Source of the DNA: Sarocladium kiliense
Lineage: Eukaryota > Ascomycota > Sordariomycetes > Hypocreales > Sarocladiaceae
Direction: 5' to 3'
DNA length: 64,000 nucleotides
Assembly: GCA_030734395.1 (NCBI GenBank)
Contig: JAUZTG010000023.1
Coordinates: 1 to 64,000, forward strand
Shown: positions 42,238 to 54,769 of the stretch, in pieces
Layout of the letters: the number at the start of each line of letters is the position of its first letter
How positions within the stretch are numbered: position 1 is the stretch's first letter
Notes under the pieces: generated by a model
Database searches by the model: none
Told to the model about the DNA's origin: nothing
What the model saw: only the letters and a program-made list of their open reading frames with translations
Translations under genes and position numbers: made by a program

Positions 42238-43897
42238 TCACACTACCCTACTGCGAGCTTCCCCGCAAGTCGAATGCTTTTCGGCCACACGGCCAGCCCT
42301 CGCCCATTTCTGTAGGCTGCGTGCGACGCCTCTCTTACTCCGAGGGTTCGTTGAAGTCTTTTCGCGGGCCGGTACACCAGACAGATCATTTGCAAAGTGA
42401 GCAGCTACGCGACCAGCAGCCTTCGTGTTGAGTGTGAGCGCCTCCCAGTTGATGTTGTCGAGATCGTCACACTTGAGATGATAGCAGGCATCCCAAGGAG
42501 CGCCAGCACCCGTGAAGATACCCGACGATGGGATACCCAGCTCGAGGAAAGCAACGTAGTCAGACGATGTGCCAAAGCCACTGTCAAAATATCATCAGTC
42601 GATTAGGTTAGATGGATTGGGTTCGAGATCACATACCCGTAAAAAGCATCGGCACCATTGTCCTTGAGGTAGTCAACCAACGGCTGACCTACAAGCTTGT
42701 GAACCTCAGTATCAGCATAGATGGCGTACTGGGGTTCCTTGGAGCCGATCATATCGTAGTTGTAGTAGATGCGGATGGCATCTGCCTCGGCCTCGGAAAG
42801 CTGGGATCCGTAGTAAAGAGAGCCGACGAGCCCGACCCTGAATCCAACAGTCAGCACTTCGATCGGACCATGGCAGGCACCCCAATTAAATGGCAATGAT
42901 CAATACTCACTCCTCAGCTCCCCACCACGCGAAGCGGACCTTGTTCTTGAAACCCTTGTACTTCTTGAAAGAGCCCATCAGTTCCAGCAGAGCCGCAGAT
43001 CCACTGCCATCATCATTGATACCAGCACCAGCCTGGACGCTGTCCAAGTGCGCACCAAGCATGATGACGTTGTTTGGGTCACCCTCCTTTGTCTCTGAGA
43101 TGATGTTCCATGAGGGACGCTCCTCAAAGATCGCATCAACGAGGAGATTGACCTCGAGGGTCTCGCCAGCCGCAAGGCGAGCCTTCCAAGCACTTCCAGT
43201 TTCCAGAGTGACCAGACCAACGGGAGCCTTCAAGCCGACATTTTCGGCACTCAGGGTCGCAGCGGTGAGGGAGTTACCAGGAACGTTGTGGTAAAGGACG
43301 ACACCCACAGCACCGTGGTTCTTTGCGAGCTTCAGTTTGTCTGAAATCGCACAAATACCACGCTTGATGAGCACAATCTTGCCAACGGCGTCTATGCCAT
43401 CCCATTGGTCTTCGAAACAGGCAGAGCCACGCTCGTCATCGACGGGCGTGTCTACGAGTTCACCAGTAACACCATCGGGTAGTGGGGTGGGGTCATTGTA
43501 CAGGAGTGTGGCAACGCGTACATCTTCTCCGTCAGGACCAGTCAGGGAGATCTCGCGGGTCTGTTCGAAGAGATGGGTGAAGCCCTGGACGTAAGTATCC
43601 ATGTGCTTGCCAAAACGCGTCACAGCACGCTCGAGGATGAAGTCCAGAGATGCATTATAGCCCGGCAGGCCAAAGGCGCGATTGCCACCATTGTCGCGGG
43701 CGATCTTGTTGAAGTTCCACAAAACATTCTGGAGCCTGTTCACGGTGTCAGCTTTCCTGAGTCGGCAATCCTGCAAGCCGTGCTGCTCACTTGTCCTCGT
43801 GGATATCGGCCTCGACAGCGTCCGGGGTAAGCTTGTCTGTGGCGAGAACGCCCGAGGCGGCAAGGCCAGCATAGACGAAGCTGCGTGAAAGCTTCAT
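42238..43897 (-). CDS. M28 aminopeptidase with PA domain (aminopeptidase Y-like)
   Basis: Four exons (43897-43791, 43735-42911, 42837-42637, 42580-42238; introns of 55, 73 and 56 nt with GTGAGC, GTGAGT and GTATGT donors) encode 491 residues. The signal peptide is FVYAGLAASGVLA. A protease-associated domain lies around residues 130-250 (KIVLIKRGICAISDKL). The zinc ligands follow: His in GAHLDSV, Asp in GINDDGSGSA, Glu in WWGAEE, Asp in YNYDMIG and His in CYHLKCDDL. This matches vacuolar or secreted aminopeptidase Y (yeast Ape3). The C-terminal 40 residues after NDLSG are basic and poorly conserved in character, so a final intron or earlier stop in relatives is possible. Confidence 0.9.
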
Positions 43898-44963
43898 GGT
43901 TACAAGGCGGCTGGAGAGTGACGAGATTTCCAAGCTGCAGACGCAAGACAGCATGGTCGAAGGAAGTGACAGTATAAGTACTTGGCCGATTGCGAAGTCC
44001 TAACCATCCCAGCTCGGTGTTCGCTCCCCCCTCGGTCAACCCCAGGGGCGAGTGTGCAGCTCGCCGCCGAGCAAAAGGCCCTTGAAAACAAGCTTATTTA
44101 CGCACGACATGGTGACTATGCAAGCAGGTCGATGTAAGGTGCTATCGGACTGTGTCTGAAAGGGCAGGTCAAAGCACTGGACCCTGACCAGCGCGGCTGT
44201 TGTGTGGAGCTCGGAGCGTTGCATTGTGTCTTGGACGGGTGGAGGTTCGGGACCGCCCCATTGTTGTCCAAGTGAATAAGGTGAGGCAGAGTACAGTACC
44301 TAGCTGATACGTATATGAGCCGCCACTATCAATCTTCATATGCCTCCTGCAATAACCGTAAAGAGCAGGTGGCTAGCGCCTCGACACTGCAGTTCTTCAG
44401 GGATTCGCGCGTGCTTTGGCGAGAGCACTGCGCCCTGTAATTCGGGTGACGCCAGATTTGGACCGACTGACGGCTTAAACCCGGCCATCACAGGGCCAAC
44501 GAAGTAAATGTCTTCATGGGGTCGAGAGCCCCCCTCGTCACCTGTTTCCTATGGTCAATGACCTCCAAATGACACCAGGAGAGGTAGGCATCTGAGCATA
44601 AGGTAGGAAATACACCATGGGCTCCGAAGCGTTGCAACTTGGTCCGGGGGCTTCGAATTAAAGGGTCTAGGGTAAGCCCGCTTTCGGGTTTGCACGTGAT
44701 GCGACGAGTGTCTTTGTCTTTGGCCCGACTCACCATCATAAGACGCGCGGATAGCTTCGGCGTAGGTGCGGGGCAGAACGGCCGGTCCCGCCAGTGACAA
44801 AGAAAAAGCCCATCCGTGGCTGAGCTCATCGTCTCAGCTAATATGGCGACAGACTTTTGCTGCTGGGCCCAGCACTGGACGGTTTCTCTCCTGCTAAACT
44901 ATTAATATCCGTCAACTCTGTCGTCCTCTCTCAGCAGGCAAGTTGGCAAATGATATAACCACC
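43898..44963. other. Divergent intergenic region
   Basis: About 1.07 kb between the starts of the aminopeptidase and cystathionine beta-synthase genes, presumably holding both promoters. Frames here lack coding character. Confidence 0.5.
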
Positions 44964-46597
44964 ATGGCCAGTTCGTCATCATCAAATGTCCCGCGCGCCG
45001 GGCGCATCGCTGCGACGGTCCAATCTGCCACCGAGCTCATTGGCAATACTCCCCTGGTCCGTCTCAACAAGATCCCCCAGTCGTACGGCATCGAGTGCGA
45101 TGTGTACGCCAAGACAGAACTGTTCAATGCGGGAGGCAGTGTGAAGGACCGCATTGCCTTGCGCATGGTTGAAGAGGCAGAGAAAAGCGGCCGGATCAAG
45201 CCTGGCGATACTCTTATCGAGCCAACAAGCGGTAACACGTATGTCAGAACCCTGGATAAATGCTTCCCGTGATGAAGATTGACCCTCAATTCCTTAGTGG
45301 TATTGGCCTTGCCCTCGTTGGCGCCATCAAAGGCTACAAAACCATCATCACCCTCCCTGAGAAGATGTCCGCCGAAAAGGTCTCTGTTCTCAAAGCCCTT
45401 GGCGCAACTATCATCCGAACACCAACGCAGGCTGCTTGGGATGCGCCGGAATCGCACATTGGCGTCGCCCGCCGCCTTGAGAAGGAGATCCCCAACGCCC
45501 ATATTCTCGACCAGTACGGCAACGAGAACAACCCGCTTGCCCACGAGCTCGGAACGGCCGAAGAAATTTGGGAACAAACTGGCGGTCGCGTCGACGCGGT
45601 TGTGGCTGGCGCTGGCACCGGTGGTACCATCACTGGGCTTGCAAAGGGGCTGAGGAAACACAATAAGGACGTGAAAGTGGTTGCTGCTGATCCTCACGGC
45701 AGTATCCTTGCCCTTCCCGAGTCTCTTAACAATGATCATATCAACGAGTCCTATAAGGTTGAGGGCATCGGATATGATTTCATCCCCGACGTCCTCGATC
45801 GCGAGATCGTTGACAAATGGTATAAAACCGACGATAGGGAGTCATTCCGGCTCGCAAGGCGCCTAATCGCCGAAGAGGGCCTCCTTGTTGGTGGTAGCTC
45901 TGGCTCTGCCATGGCAGCCACCCTTCTCGCCATCAAGGATTACGGGTTCAAGAAGGGAGATGTTGTGGTGGTCATCTTGCCAGACAGTATCCGCAGCTAC
46001 CTTTCCAAGTTCGCCGATGACGATTGGCTCGCTGCCAACAACCTCTTGCCCGAGGTCAACGGCATTCAATCACCCCTGCAGAATGGCAACGAAGCGAATT
46101 CTAAGCCAGCCGATCCCTATGCGGGAGCTACAATTGCTTCTCTTCGTCTGAAGCCTGTAACCTCGGTTGCAGCCACTGCTACGTGTTCTGAGGCCATTGA
46201 GACCATGCGCGACAAAGGTTTCGACCAGCTTCCGGTTCTCTCAGCACAAGGCTCCAGGCTTGTGGGGCTTGTGACACTCGGCAACCTGCTTAGCTACATC
46301 TCGCGTGGCCGCGCCAGCAAAGGCAGCCTTGTCAAGGATGTCATGTTCGACTTCGGACGGCTCGATGAGATCATCACGGATCCGAGGCAGAGCGCGGTCG
46401 ACGACAAGCCTGGCAAGAAGCGGAAGTTTGTAGAGATTACCATGGACACACCTTTGTCCACGCTTAGCAAATTCTTCGAGTGGAATAGTGCAGCCGTGGT
46501 GACCGAGCGGTCCCAGGACTCTCACTCACTTTCTAAGCCCATCGCTGTCGTGACCAAGGTCGACCTGCTGACCTGGATGGTCAATCAGAAGCAATGA
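44964..46597 (+). CDS. CYS4: Cystathionine beta-synthase
   Basis: Two exons (44964-45238 and 45298-46597; 59-nt intron, GTATGT donor) encode 524 residues. The start is the ATG in ACCACCATGG. The N-terminal fold-type II pyridoxal-phosphate domain contains ELIGNTPLVRL, the lysine of GGSVKDR (Lys61), PTSGNTGIG and the phosphate-binding GAGTGGT loop. The C-terminal part holds two CBS repeats (about 370-420 and 455-520; DQLPVLSAQG, AVVTKVDLLTWM). The enzyme condenses homocysteine with serine to cystathionine, the first step of transsulfuration to cysteine. It lacks the N-terminal haem-binding region of animal enzymes, as fungal forms do. Confidence 0.95.
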
Positions 46598-47928
46598 GCA
46601 AGTCTCTGTAGAGCGGTTCCCCGCCCTCCTGACTTAAGAGTGTCTGCAGAGTGATCCGATAATGGCGTTTTCAGTTGAGTTTAGCATCAGGATATCTTGA
46701 ACTGCTTTAGACAGGTTGGCGACAATAGACGAAATAGATGACATGTGAATAGCATTCGCCACCACTGACTGGTCATCTTGAAATGGACGGTAGCTTGACT
46801 TCTTTCCGCCATGGTTAGGGCCAATCAGCCTCCATAAACAATGGCCTCGTAGAGTGTCTGGACCATAGCCACCGCCATAGAACACTAAATACAATTGTTT
46901 CACCTCAGCTCATCTTCACAGGACCTGCAAGGTTCGGCTTCTGACTGGTTGACGGAGCAGGCTCGAGACCCTGCACTGCCCAGACCCTGAGTGGAGCACC
47001 CCTCACTGTCAACGGCTGTCGCTTGTCAAATGAACTGCCGCTCGTCACGTTGCATGACGGCGCCAGGCGTCCTTGTTGACAGCGCAAAGGGGGGGGGGGG
47101 GATTTGGCCTTCATTGGCACCCTGCGCTGCGCTTGGTCCAGCGAGGGACAAAACTTGGAAGTGCAGGCGGTGCAGCTTGGCTGATTGCAGTTGAGCACGC
47201 GTAAGGGGCGGACAGTATGGCTGGAGCTGCTTGTTCCTGTTTTTACATGACGATGACGCGCAGGAGAAGCATTTATTTGGTGTCGGCCAAGTTCGCTAAC
47301 GTCAGCATGATAGGGATCCCAGGGATCCTCATATTTGCGCTTTGCTGTCGAGTACTGGACTCACGCCTGATTCGAGTGTAAGGTGTCCGATGACACTAGA
47401 CGGCACATGTGCCTGACGAGCTCCTAATGCCCACCTACCATGCCGACGCAAGCCTGTTAAAGTTCTACCTGGATCACAACCTGGCTCCCCAAAACTACCC
47501 AGATGCGACACCAAACTCCCTCAGCCACTACGGATAGTTTCTGGGTCAATTGCCTGGAAGGGGACCCTTGTTTCCTCCACACCCCATCACCGCCAATCGG
47601 GAAGGCTACATGGGCATGACGATCCTGACTGGCGTACGACATTAATGTCCGTAGCTCCCACCTTCTTGGTCACGTAGCGTACCATTTGGCATATTCAGTC
47701 AGTTGGCCTGGCCCTGTCTGGCGCCATGCTCCCCTGCACAACCTGTCGGGGGGCTGATCCCATATAATATGCCAACAGCCCTCATCCCAAAGCTGTGACG
47801 AGAAACTCCTGCTTTTAGGCAGTCCTCGGTTTGCTTTCAGGCAATCCCCTCGTCCAACTTCGACTTTCTCTGTGTCCTCCCGTCGTAGTGGTGCCATAAG
47901 ACCCGCTCTTGCCATATCTAGCACCATC
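46598..47928. other. Intergenic
   Basis: 1.3 kb without a recognised gene. A 13-nt G homopolymer interrupts 47080-47105. The last 200 bp form the leader of the FAD oxidase gene. Confidence 0.5.
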
Positions 47929-49470
47929 ATGGGTAACGGCCAGAGTTCACCGTTGCAAACCTGCCTGAACGCCGTTTGTGGCGATCGCAGCGACTGCGTT
48001 GCATATGCTGGAGATCCTTTTTATCAGCTATCCTGGGTCAAGCCTTTCAATCTCGATGTCCCGGTGACACCGGCTGCGGTCATCCGCCCAGACAGTGCCA
48101 AAGACGTCGCAGGAGCCGTGAAGTGCGCTGCCGAGAACGACATCAACGTCCAAGCCAAATCTGGGGGCCATTCGTACGCGTGAGTCAACAACTGGGAGAT
48201 CGACGGGATTTGTGTACGCAATGCTAAACCTTGAGGGCAGGAATTACGGTCTGGGAGGCGATGATGGCGCGCTAATGATCGATCTTGTAAACTTGAAGAG
48301 TTTCAGCATGAACGAAACCTCATGGCACGCCAGTGTTGGTGCCGGTCACCGGCTGGGAGAAATGGACAAGAAAATGCACGCTGCTGGCAAGCGTGCTATG
48401 GCACATGGCATCTGTCCAAGCGTGGGCATCGGCGGCCATGCCACCATTGTAAGGGTCCCATCATACAGCTTGACCAGAAGGATGTGTCGTACTGAGTCTA
48501 ATCACAGGGTGGCCTGGGTCCAATGTCCCGTATGTGGGGAAGTGCCCTCGATCATGTTGTCGAAGTTGAAGTCGTCACGTCCGATGGAAAGATTCAACGC
48601 GCTAGTGAAGCTGAGAACTCCGATCTCTTCTTTGCACTACGTGGCGCAGGAGCCTCCTTCGGTATCATTACAGAGTTTGTTGTGAAGACTCATCCTGAGC
48701 CTGGTTCCGTGGTCGAATATACCTATAACTTCAGTTTTGGCCGCCAGAAAGAGATGGCCGACGTATACCGTGACTGGCAGGCGCTCGTCGGGGACCCGGA
48801 CATGGATAAGCGCTTCTCTTCACTTTTCATCGCTCAACCGCTCGGTGCTTTAGTAACTGGCACGTTCTACGGAACGGAAGAAGAGTTCAAAAGGACTGGG
48901 ATCCCTGACAAGCTACCCGCTGGCGGAAGAGTCGAGGCGAACGTTACGGACTGGCTGGGCAGCCTAGCTCACGAAGCCGAGGTGGCAGCCCTGACATTGA
49001 GCGATCTCCCATCGTCGTTTTATAGCAAGTCGTTGGCGTTCCGCGAGCAAGATTTGTTGGACGACAAGTCCATTGACGCTCTGTTCGATTACATGGACGA
49101 CAGCAGAGTGGGCACACTCTTGTGGTTCATCATCTGGGACTCGACAGGTGGCGTCATCAATGAGATAAAGCCCAGCTCAACAGCATATCCTCATCGCGAC
49201 AAGGTGTTTATGTACCAGTCGTATGCGATTGGTGTCCCGAAACTATCTGGCACCACGAAGAAGTTCCTCGAGGGCGTTCATGAGCATATTAAAAAAGGTG
49301 CACCAAATGCTGCGACCACGTACGCAGGCTACGTCGACCCGGCATACGACCGAGCGGAGGCGCAGAAGCTATACTGGGGCGACAGACTACCAGAGCTGCG
49401 CAAGTTGAAGAAGAAGTGGGATTCCGGTAATGTTTTCCGCAACCCGCAAAGCGTGACGCCAGCAGAGTAG
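47929..49470 (+). CDS. FAD-linked oxidase (berberine-bridge / AA7 type)
   Basis: Three exons (47929-48179, 48241-48448, 48508-49470; introns of 61 and 59 nt) encode 473 residues. The PCMH FAD-binding domain shows KSGGHSYA, whose His is the 8-alpha attachment site, and HGICPSVGIGGH, whose Cys is the second attachment site, so FAD should be bound bicovalently. The substrate domain and a C-terminal BBE motif (YWGDRL, WDSGNVFRNPQSV) complete the family. Bicovalent members oxidise oligosaccharides or secondary metabolites using oxygen. No signal peptide is evident from the chosen ATG. There is no biosynthetic cluster around it. Confidence 0.9.
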
Positions 49471-49740
49471 GACCGAGGCGGCACAAGTCTTCTTTCGCAG
49501 CACAAGGGGGTGGCAATGATATATGTACTGCACCTGGTCATTGCCTTGACCGAACATATTGCTGGCTGTTTCTAGAAGAACCGCGATTGTGGCTGTAGCC
49601 TCAGCGTCGATGCTGGGCATCGAGTCGATCGCATGACCTGGGTGATACTGCGCTGCATGGCATTCTTTCGAAGCATTGTAGCATCTTTTTCAAAGCATAA
49701 GTGTAAAATGGCATAAGAATTCCCAGCCAAGTGTGCTCGC

Positions 49741-50687
49741 TTAATCCTCAGCAGAGAGCCAGCTGAGGAGACTTTGGATCGACTGAGCCCTGAGGATCGA
49801 GGTGTGAGTGGTAGCAGTCCTGAGGGAGGAATCAAGGTGATCCTCGACACGAGGAAACTGAGGTGAACCATGATCGGGATCTAGGAGGATTGCTTTCCAT
49901 CCAGCGTTGGTGGACCCCGCAATATCTTTCCTGTACTCATCCCCGACGTACACCTTGAGCCAATCAAGCGGCTGCTGAATCTTCTCCCTGCCCGGGTCAG
50001 GTTTGCCTTCAAGAACTCGGACAAGCATCGATTCAGCGGCCGTGAATATGCGTTGGTCGGGCTTTTCGTAGCCCACATCGTAGGACATGCAGTGAAAGTC
50101 GATATCGTGTTCCCCTTGAGGTGGTTGACTGCCTTCTATTCCGTAGCGAAGCGGACTGACTCGAAACCCGAAGGATGAGAGGACATCTGGGACGCGGTCG
50201 TCGGAGTTTGTGATGACGCCAGTTACGATTTTCGAAAAGTGTTTCGAGTTTCGGACGGTTCGCAGAGCTCGAAGGGAAGAGGCGAGATCGGGTTCGACAG
50301 CATATCCCTCGTCGGACGAGAAGCGATGTAACAATCGAGGAGCCAGATCCCGTGGCAGAGAGTGGCCACTCTGGAGGAACGGGTTGAAGGTGCTGTTGAT
50401 GACCTAGTGATTCGCGGGTCAGCAATCCCCTGATGCCCTCAAGTCTCCGTATAACACACATTGGTCCACCATTGTGTTGCACCAAGGCCAGTTGCGCGGC
50501 CGTAATTGGGGTTTGCGGTCGCCTCACGTTTGAACGCCGTTGCAAAAGAGGAGCGAAGCTCATCGTCAGTAAAATTGGTCAGCCCACACTGGCGGGCGAT
50601 GTCCGCGTATTGGAGCGCAACATTCCGTTTCGGTCTGAATAGGGTTCCGAAAGCATCAAAACAAAGTAATAGGTTGGGCCGGGCCAT
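49741..50687 (-). CDS. HAD-superfamily hydrolase (HDHD3-like)
   Basis: Two exons (50687-50460 and 50403-49741; 56-nt intron with GTGTGT donor) encode 296 residues. The nucleophile motif is CFDAFGTLFRP, with Phe in place of the usual acid-base Asp+2 vicinity (D-A-F-G-T instead of D-x-D). Motif II is GVITNSDDR, motif III the Lys of GYEKPDQRIF, and motif IV VGDEYRKDIAG. The D-A-F-G-T form is shared with the HDHD3/haloacid-dehalogenase-like branch, in which the second Asp is not needed. Substrate unknown. The C-terminus is slightly extended and low in conservation. Confidence 0.88.
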
Positions 50688-51439
50688 GACTTGGGTATGG
50701 TATTCGTGGTTGTGTTGACACACGGACAAGGCTTGCCTCGGCGGAAACAATAACGCAAATGCCAGGGTTAAGAGCTTCGGTAACCCTGGGGCTGGTACTA
50801 GCTACCCCGCCCAGCATGTGAGAGCGGTGCGGATCTTCTCAAGTAACTGAATCTTCCCCAGATTCACCCCCACCAACCCGGCGAGCGGCCAGACTCGGCA
50901 CAAGCCACACCGAACATGGGCTTGAGAGTGCGTCCATTGGGCTGTTTGTTGGAGGCAATGGGCCGCTCTCCCTCACTGATAAGGGACGAGACACAAGGTT
51001 TCAGGGCAGGTAGCTATTACATGATAACTCCTGGATCCATCGTCCTGAAAGAGGCATGGCTGCCAACGTGACCTTGTGCTCCGTTTCTGCGAGCAAAAAG
51101 GCCCGCGCTGTCATTCTTCTTTTCTTCCTAACCTGCTTCCTTCTTCCGACTCTTGTCTTGGTTCAGGCCTATGCTTACCTAACACGAGCTTTTCCCCAAT
51201 CGGACACTTGATCAACCCCATCTCTCCTGAAGCTATCCCCACAATTGACTTACACGGGCATCTTCCCCATTACTTCTACTCTGTTTAAGGTGAGCTCCCC
51301 CCATTAGTGAATATCGTCGCATTCGGAGCAACATTCCTTCTTTACCCTCTACTATAAAGGAACCCTTCGTTTTACTAAGGCTGCCTGGGTTTGAAGGGTT
51401 CCACTCGTTGCGTCGACCAGCCCAAGGCTATTGGCGGCT
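50688..51439. other. Divergent intergenic region
   Basis: 750 bp between the starts of the HAD hydrolase and the ThDP enzyme. The part nearest the ThDP gene is pyrimidine-rich (51110-51300), as in many fungal leaders. Confidence 0.5.
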
Positions 51440-53573
51440 ATGACCCTCCTCCGAAACATCGCATCTACTGGGTCTTCCATTCACCGAGCCCAAGGCCGGG
51501 CGGTCTTCTCTAGCACCTCCGTGTTACTTGCAGCGCGCGGGAGGCGAGCAGCTCTCTCTCCTGCCGGTCGATGTAATTCTATTTCTACCGCAGTCGAACG
51601 GCGTTCTTATCTCCTCAAACATACCAAGACCTTGTATAAGGTGCCTGAGGCCCTACGTGCCGCAACCAGCTTAGCAGCCACCCCAGATTCCAGGATGTAT
51701 ACAGCATCTTCAGCCTTATTCGAGGCCCTTTGGGATGCCGGGGTCACCCATTGTTTCGTCAACTTGGGCTCGGACCACCCAAGCATTCTAGAGGCAATGG
51801 CGAAAAGCAAAAAGGAAGGATATACAAACTTCCCCCGCATCATCACATGCCCCAATGAGGTTCGAAATACCAAATGACTACCACGGCTCAGACTTCCCGT
51901 CCGCTGACTGCTAGTGTAGATGGTAGCCATGTCAATGGCGGACGGATATGCCCGCCTTACTGGAAAACCCCAGTGTGTCCTCATCCATGTCGACGTCGGC
52001 ACTCAGGGGCTTGGAGCTGCTGTCCACAACGCATCGACGGGCCGTGCGCCAGTCTTCGTATTCTGCGGAATGTCTCCGTTCACAATTGAAGGAGAGCTGC
52101 GCGGCAGCCGAACTGAGTTCAGTCAATGGCCTCAGGACGTACCTGATCAGAAGCAGATCGTAGCCCAATACTGCCGCTACAGTGCTGAAGTAAAGACAGG
52201 AGTCAACATCAAGCAGATGATCAACAGAGCCATTCAGTTCTCCAGATCCGATCCTCAGGGGCCAACTTATCTCTGTGCCGCTCGCGAAGTCCTGGAGGCT
52301 GAGATCAAACCGTATGCTTTAGATCAGGAGCAATGGGGCCCTGTTGAGCTGGGAGGTCTGCCGCAGGGCGGCGTACAGAAAATCGCCGAGGCCCTGGCGG
52401 GGGCAAAAGAACCCCTCATAGTAACAGGGTACTCTGGCCGAAATCATAAGGTGCCCGGCGCACTTGTCGAGCTGGCCAACACCATCAAGGGTCTTCGGGT
52501 GACTGACTCTGGCGGTAGCGACATGTGCTTCCCTGCGGACCACCCTGGCTGGCTGGGCCTCCGCTTCGGGATGGACGATGCAATCAAGACGGCCGACGTT
52601 ATCGTCGTGCTCGACTGCGATACCCCATGGATTCCATCCAAGTGTAAGCCAAGGCAAGATGCAAAGATCTTCCACATCGATGTTGATCCACTTAAGCATC
52701 AAATGCCGGTCTTCTATATCCAGTCGAATGCGCGATACCGCGCGGATGCCCTCACAGCAGTAAAACAGCTCACGCATGAGCTCACTCAGGGAGAAACTGC
52801 TTCCAAGATCAAAGTTGAGGAGCAAGAGGAGGCCGGGGAGCGCCTGCGGAAAGACTACGAGGAGCGTCTGGCGGTCCTGGACAAAAAGGCTGAGCCCTTG
52901 GCAGGGGACGAGTTTGGTTCCAGCATCCTTGGCCGAACACTGAAACAACTATGCCCGGACGACACCATCTGGGCCATCGAGGCTGTGACCAATACTGTCT
53001 TCATACATGATCAGCTGCGAGCATCACTTCCAGGGTCGTGGATCAACTGTGGTGGTGGCGGTCTGGGGTGGTCTGGTGGAGCAGCACTGGGTATCAAGCT
53101 CGCGACTGATGCGGAGCACGGTGGGAAGAACAAGGGCAAGTTCGTGGTACAGATCGTGGGCGATGGGTCATATCTGTTCTCGGTTCCTGGAAGCGTGTAC
53201 TGGATCGCAGAGCGGTACGAAATTCCGGTCTTGACGATTGTGCTGAACAACAAAGGTAAGAACTTTTGATCACAGGGGACTCGTGATGATTCGCTGACTC
53301 GAACACAATGTAGGATGGCATGCTCCTCGGCGGTCGCTGCTGCTTGTGCATCCAGAGGGCGAGGCTTCGAGAGCCAGCAACGACGACATCAACATAGCGT
53401 TCAACCCATCACCTGACTATGCAGGCATCGCCAAAGCAGCCTCGGGTGGGGGTATCCACGCTGCACGTATAGCTAAAGCGTCAGAACTGAAGCAAGTGTT
53501 GGAGGAGGCAATCAGCAAGGTTAAGGCAGGCCAGTGCGCCGTAGTGGATTGCAAGGTGACTCCAGGATGCTGA
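51440..53573 (+). CDS. Thiamine-diphosphate enzyme, acetolactate synthase-like
   Basis: Three exons (51440-51859, 51920-53255, 53314-53573; introns of 60 and 58 nt) encode 671 residues. The first 60 or so residues are rich in Arg, Ser and Ala with no acids (TLLRNIASTGSSIHRAQGR), as in a mitochondrial presequence. The pyrimidine-binding domain carries the catalytic Glu in CPNEMVAMSMADGYARLTG. The pyrophosphate domain carries the GDGS...NN thiamine-diphosphate motif (VGDGSYLFS ... IVLNNKGW). The middle domain has no obvious FAD-binding signature, so it may be a decarboxylase- or oxalyl-CoA-decarboxylase-like paralogue rather than the true acetohydroxyacid synthase. Substrate undetermined. Confidence 0.85.
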
Positions 53574-54769
53574 GCAGCTGAGATTGGAGAGATCAACATG
53601 GTACATACAGTAGATGCACCTGAGACTTCGCATCGTCAATGGCGCTTGAATGTTGAGTTACAGCCAGTCCCTTGCTGTGGCTAGAAGATGAAGCATTCCA
53701 GCACGGTGATGGAAAAACGTGCTATCCAAGCGCTACAGCAGTTGGGTGACTTGGTGTTTCGGACCTCTCACGACCACACAAAGACAAACTTTCGGCACAT
53801 GGCGGCCTAGAGCTGCTAGCAGGGTTCAATATACCTAAAATGCATACGATAGTGCATCTTTGTTATACGTGCGACCGGCGCCAACCTCGGATCTCCATCA
53901 TCTCCATCCCCTCATCTGCCCCTCACCCACCCTCCTCATCTCTCCGCTCTCACATGCCTTTCGCAGCCCAAAGCCTCATCCAGCAATTAGGCGAAAGTGT
54001 ATCGAGGGACGGGTGCAGGTATCCCGTAGCAAGGTACTCTGTGCCTGCGACATATACGAGCACTCCACTTGTTGCCCTGCTTCTGAGCCTAAGCACCAGG
54101 TCCAGACCCTCACCAGGGTTTGTCCTGATCACTCCCATCGGCCCCTCTGCACTGCATCGCTCCTGGGCCAATCCCACCCACCCCAGCGGCCACCACAACA
54201 CCCTGCCTCCAATACACTCCAACATTAAGGCAACCTTGGTGCACGAGCCTGCCATCCGCGTGCCTTCTACAGCCTTACCACAATCGTCTCTCACTCTGTC
54301 TCTCACTCTCGTTCTCGCCTCAGTCATCGATGCTGCTCTTCGCGCCTTTGCGACATTCCGGGTTCACGTCCGCATCCGGCTTTGGACCTCGAGTCGTGTG
54401 ATCGGCATTCCACGACCCCGCGGTGCCATTTTCCGCTCATCGCGTGACGGGACCCACGAAATCCCATCCTCTTCCCTACCTCGCCTTTAGTCCATACCTG
54501 CAATCTCATCTTATTATCGGATCTGCTCTCTTTCTCTCTCTGACGACCCGACCGGAAACGACGACTCGTTGCGCTGCGCCAATCGCGCCAAAGAGAACAT
54601 GAGAGACGCCGATGACAGACGCAGAATAACCTCCCACACGCTGCCCTTAGGTCAATCGTCTTTGCACCAAAGCCTGCCCTCGTTCAACTTTTCTGCACCG
54701 AAGAGCCCCGCGTTCGATTTTGCTTGATAAGAGGACGATTAACTTCCCAGCTGCCGTCCCGGATCGGCA
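53574..54769. other. Intergenic and long leader of the cyclin gene
   Basis: 1.2 kb without a real gene. The second half (53880-54560) is C/T-rich and is probably the long promoter and leader of the downstream cyclin. Confidence 0.5.

Noticed and set aside
53840..54490. A 216-codon plus-strand frame upstream of the cyclin gene.
   Set aside because: Composition is that of a C/T-rich leader, with no domain and no splice continuity.
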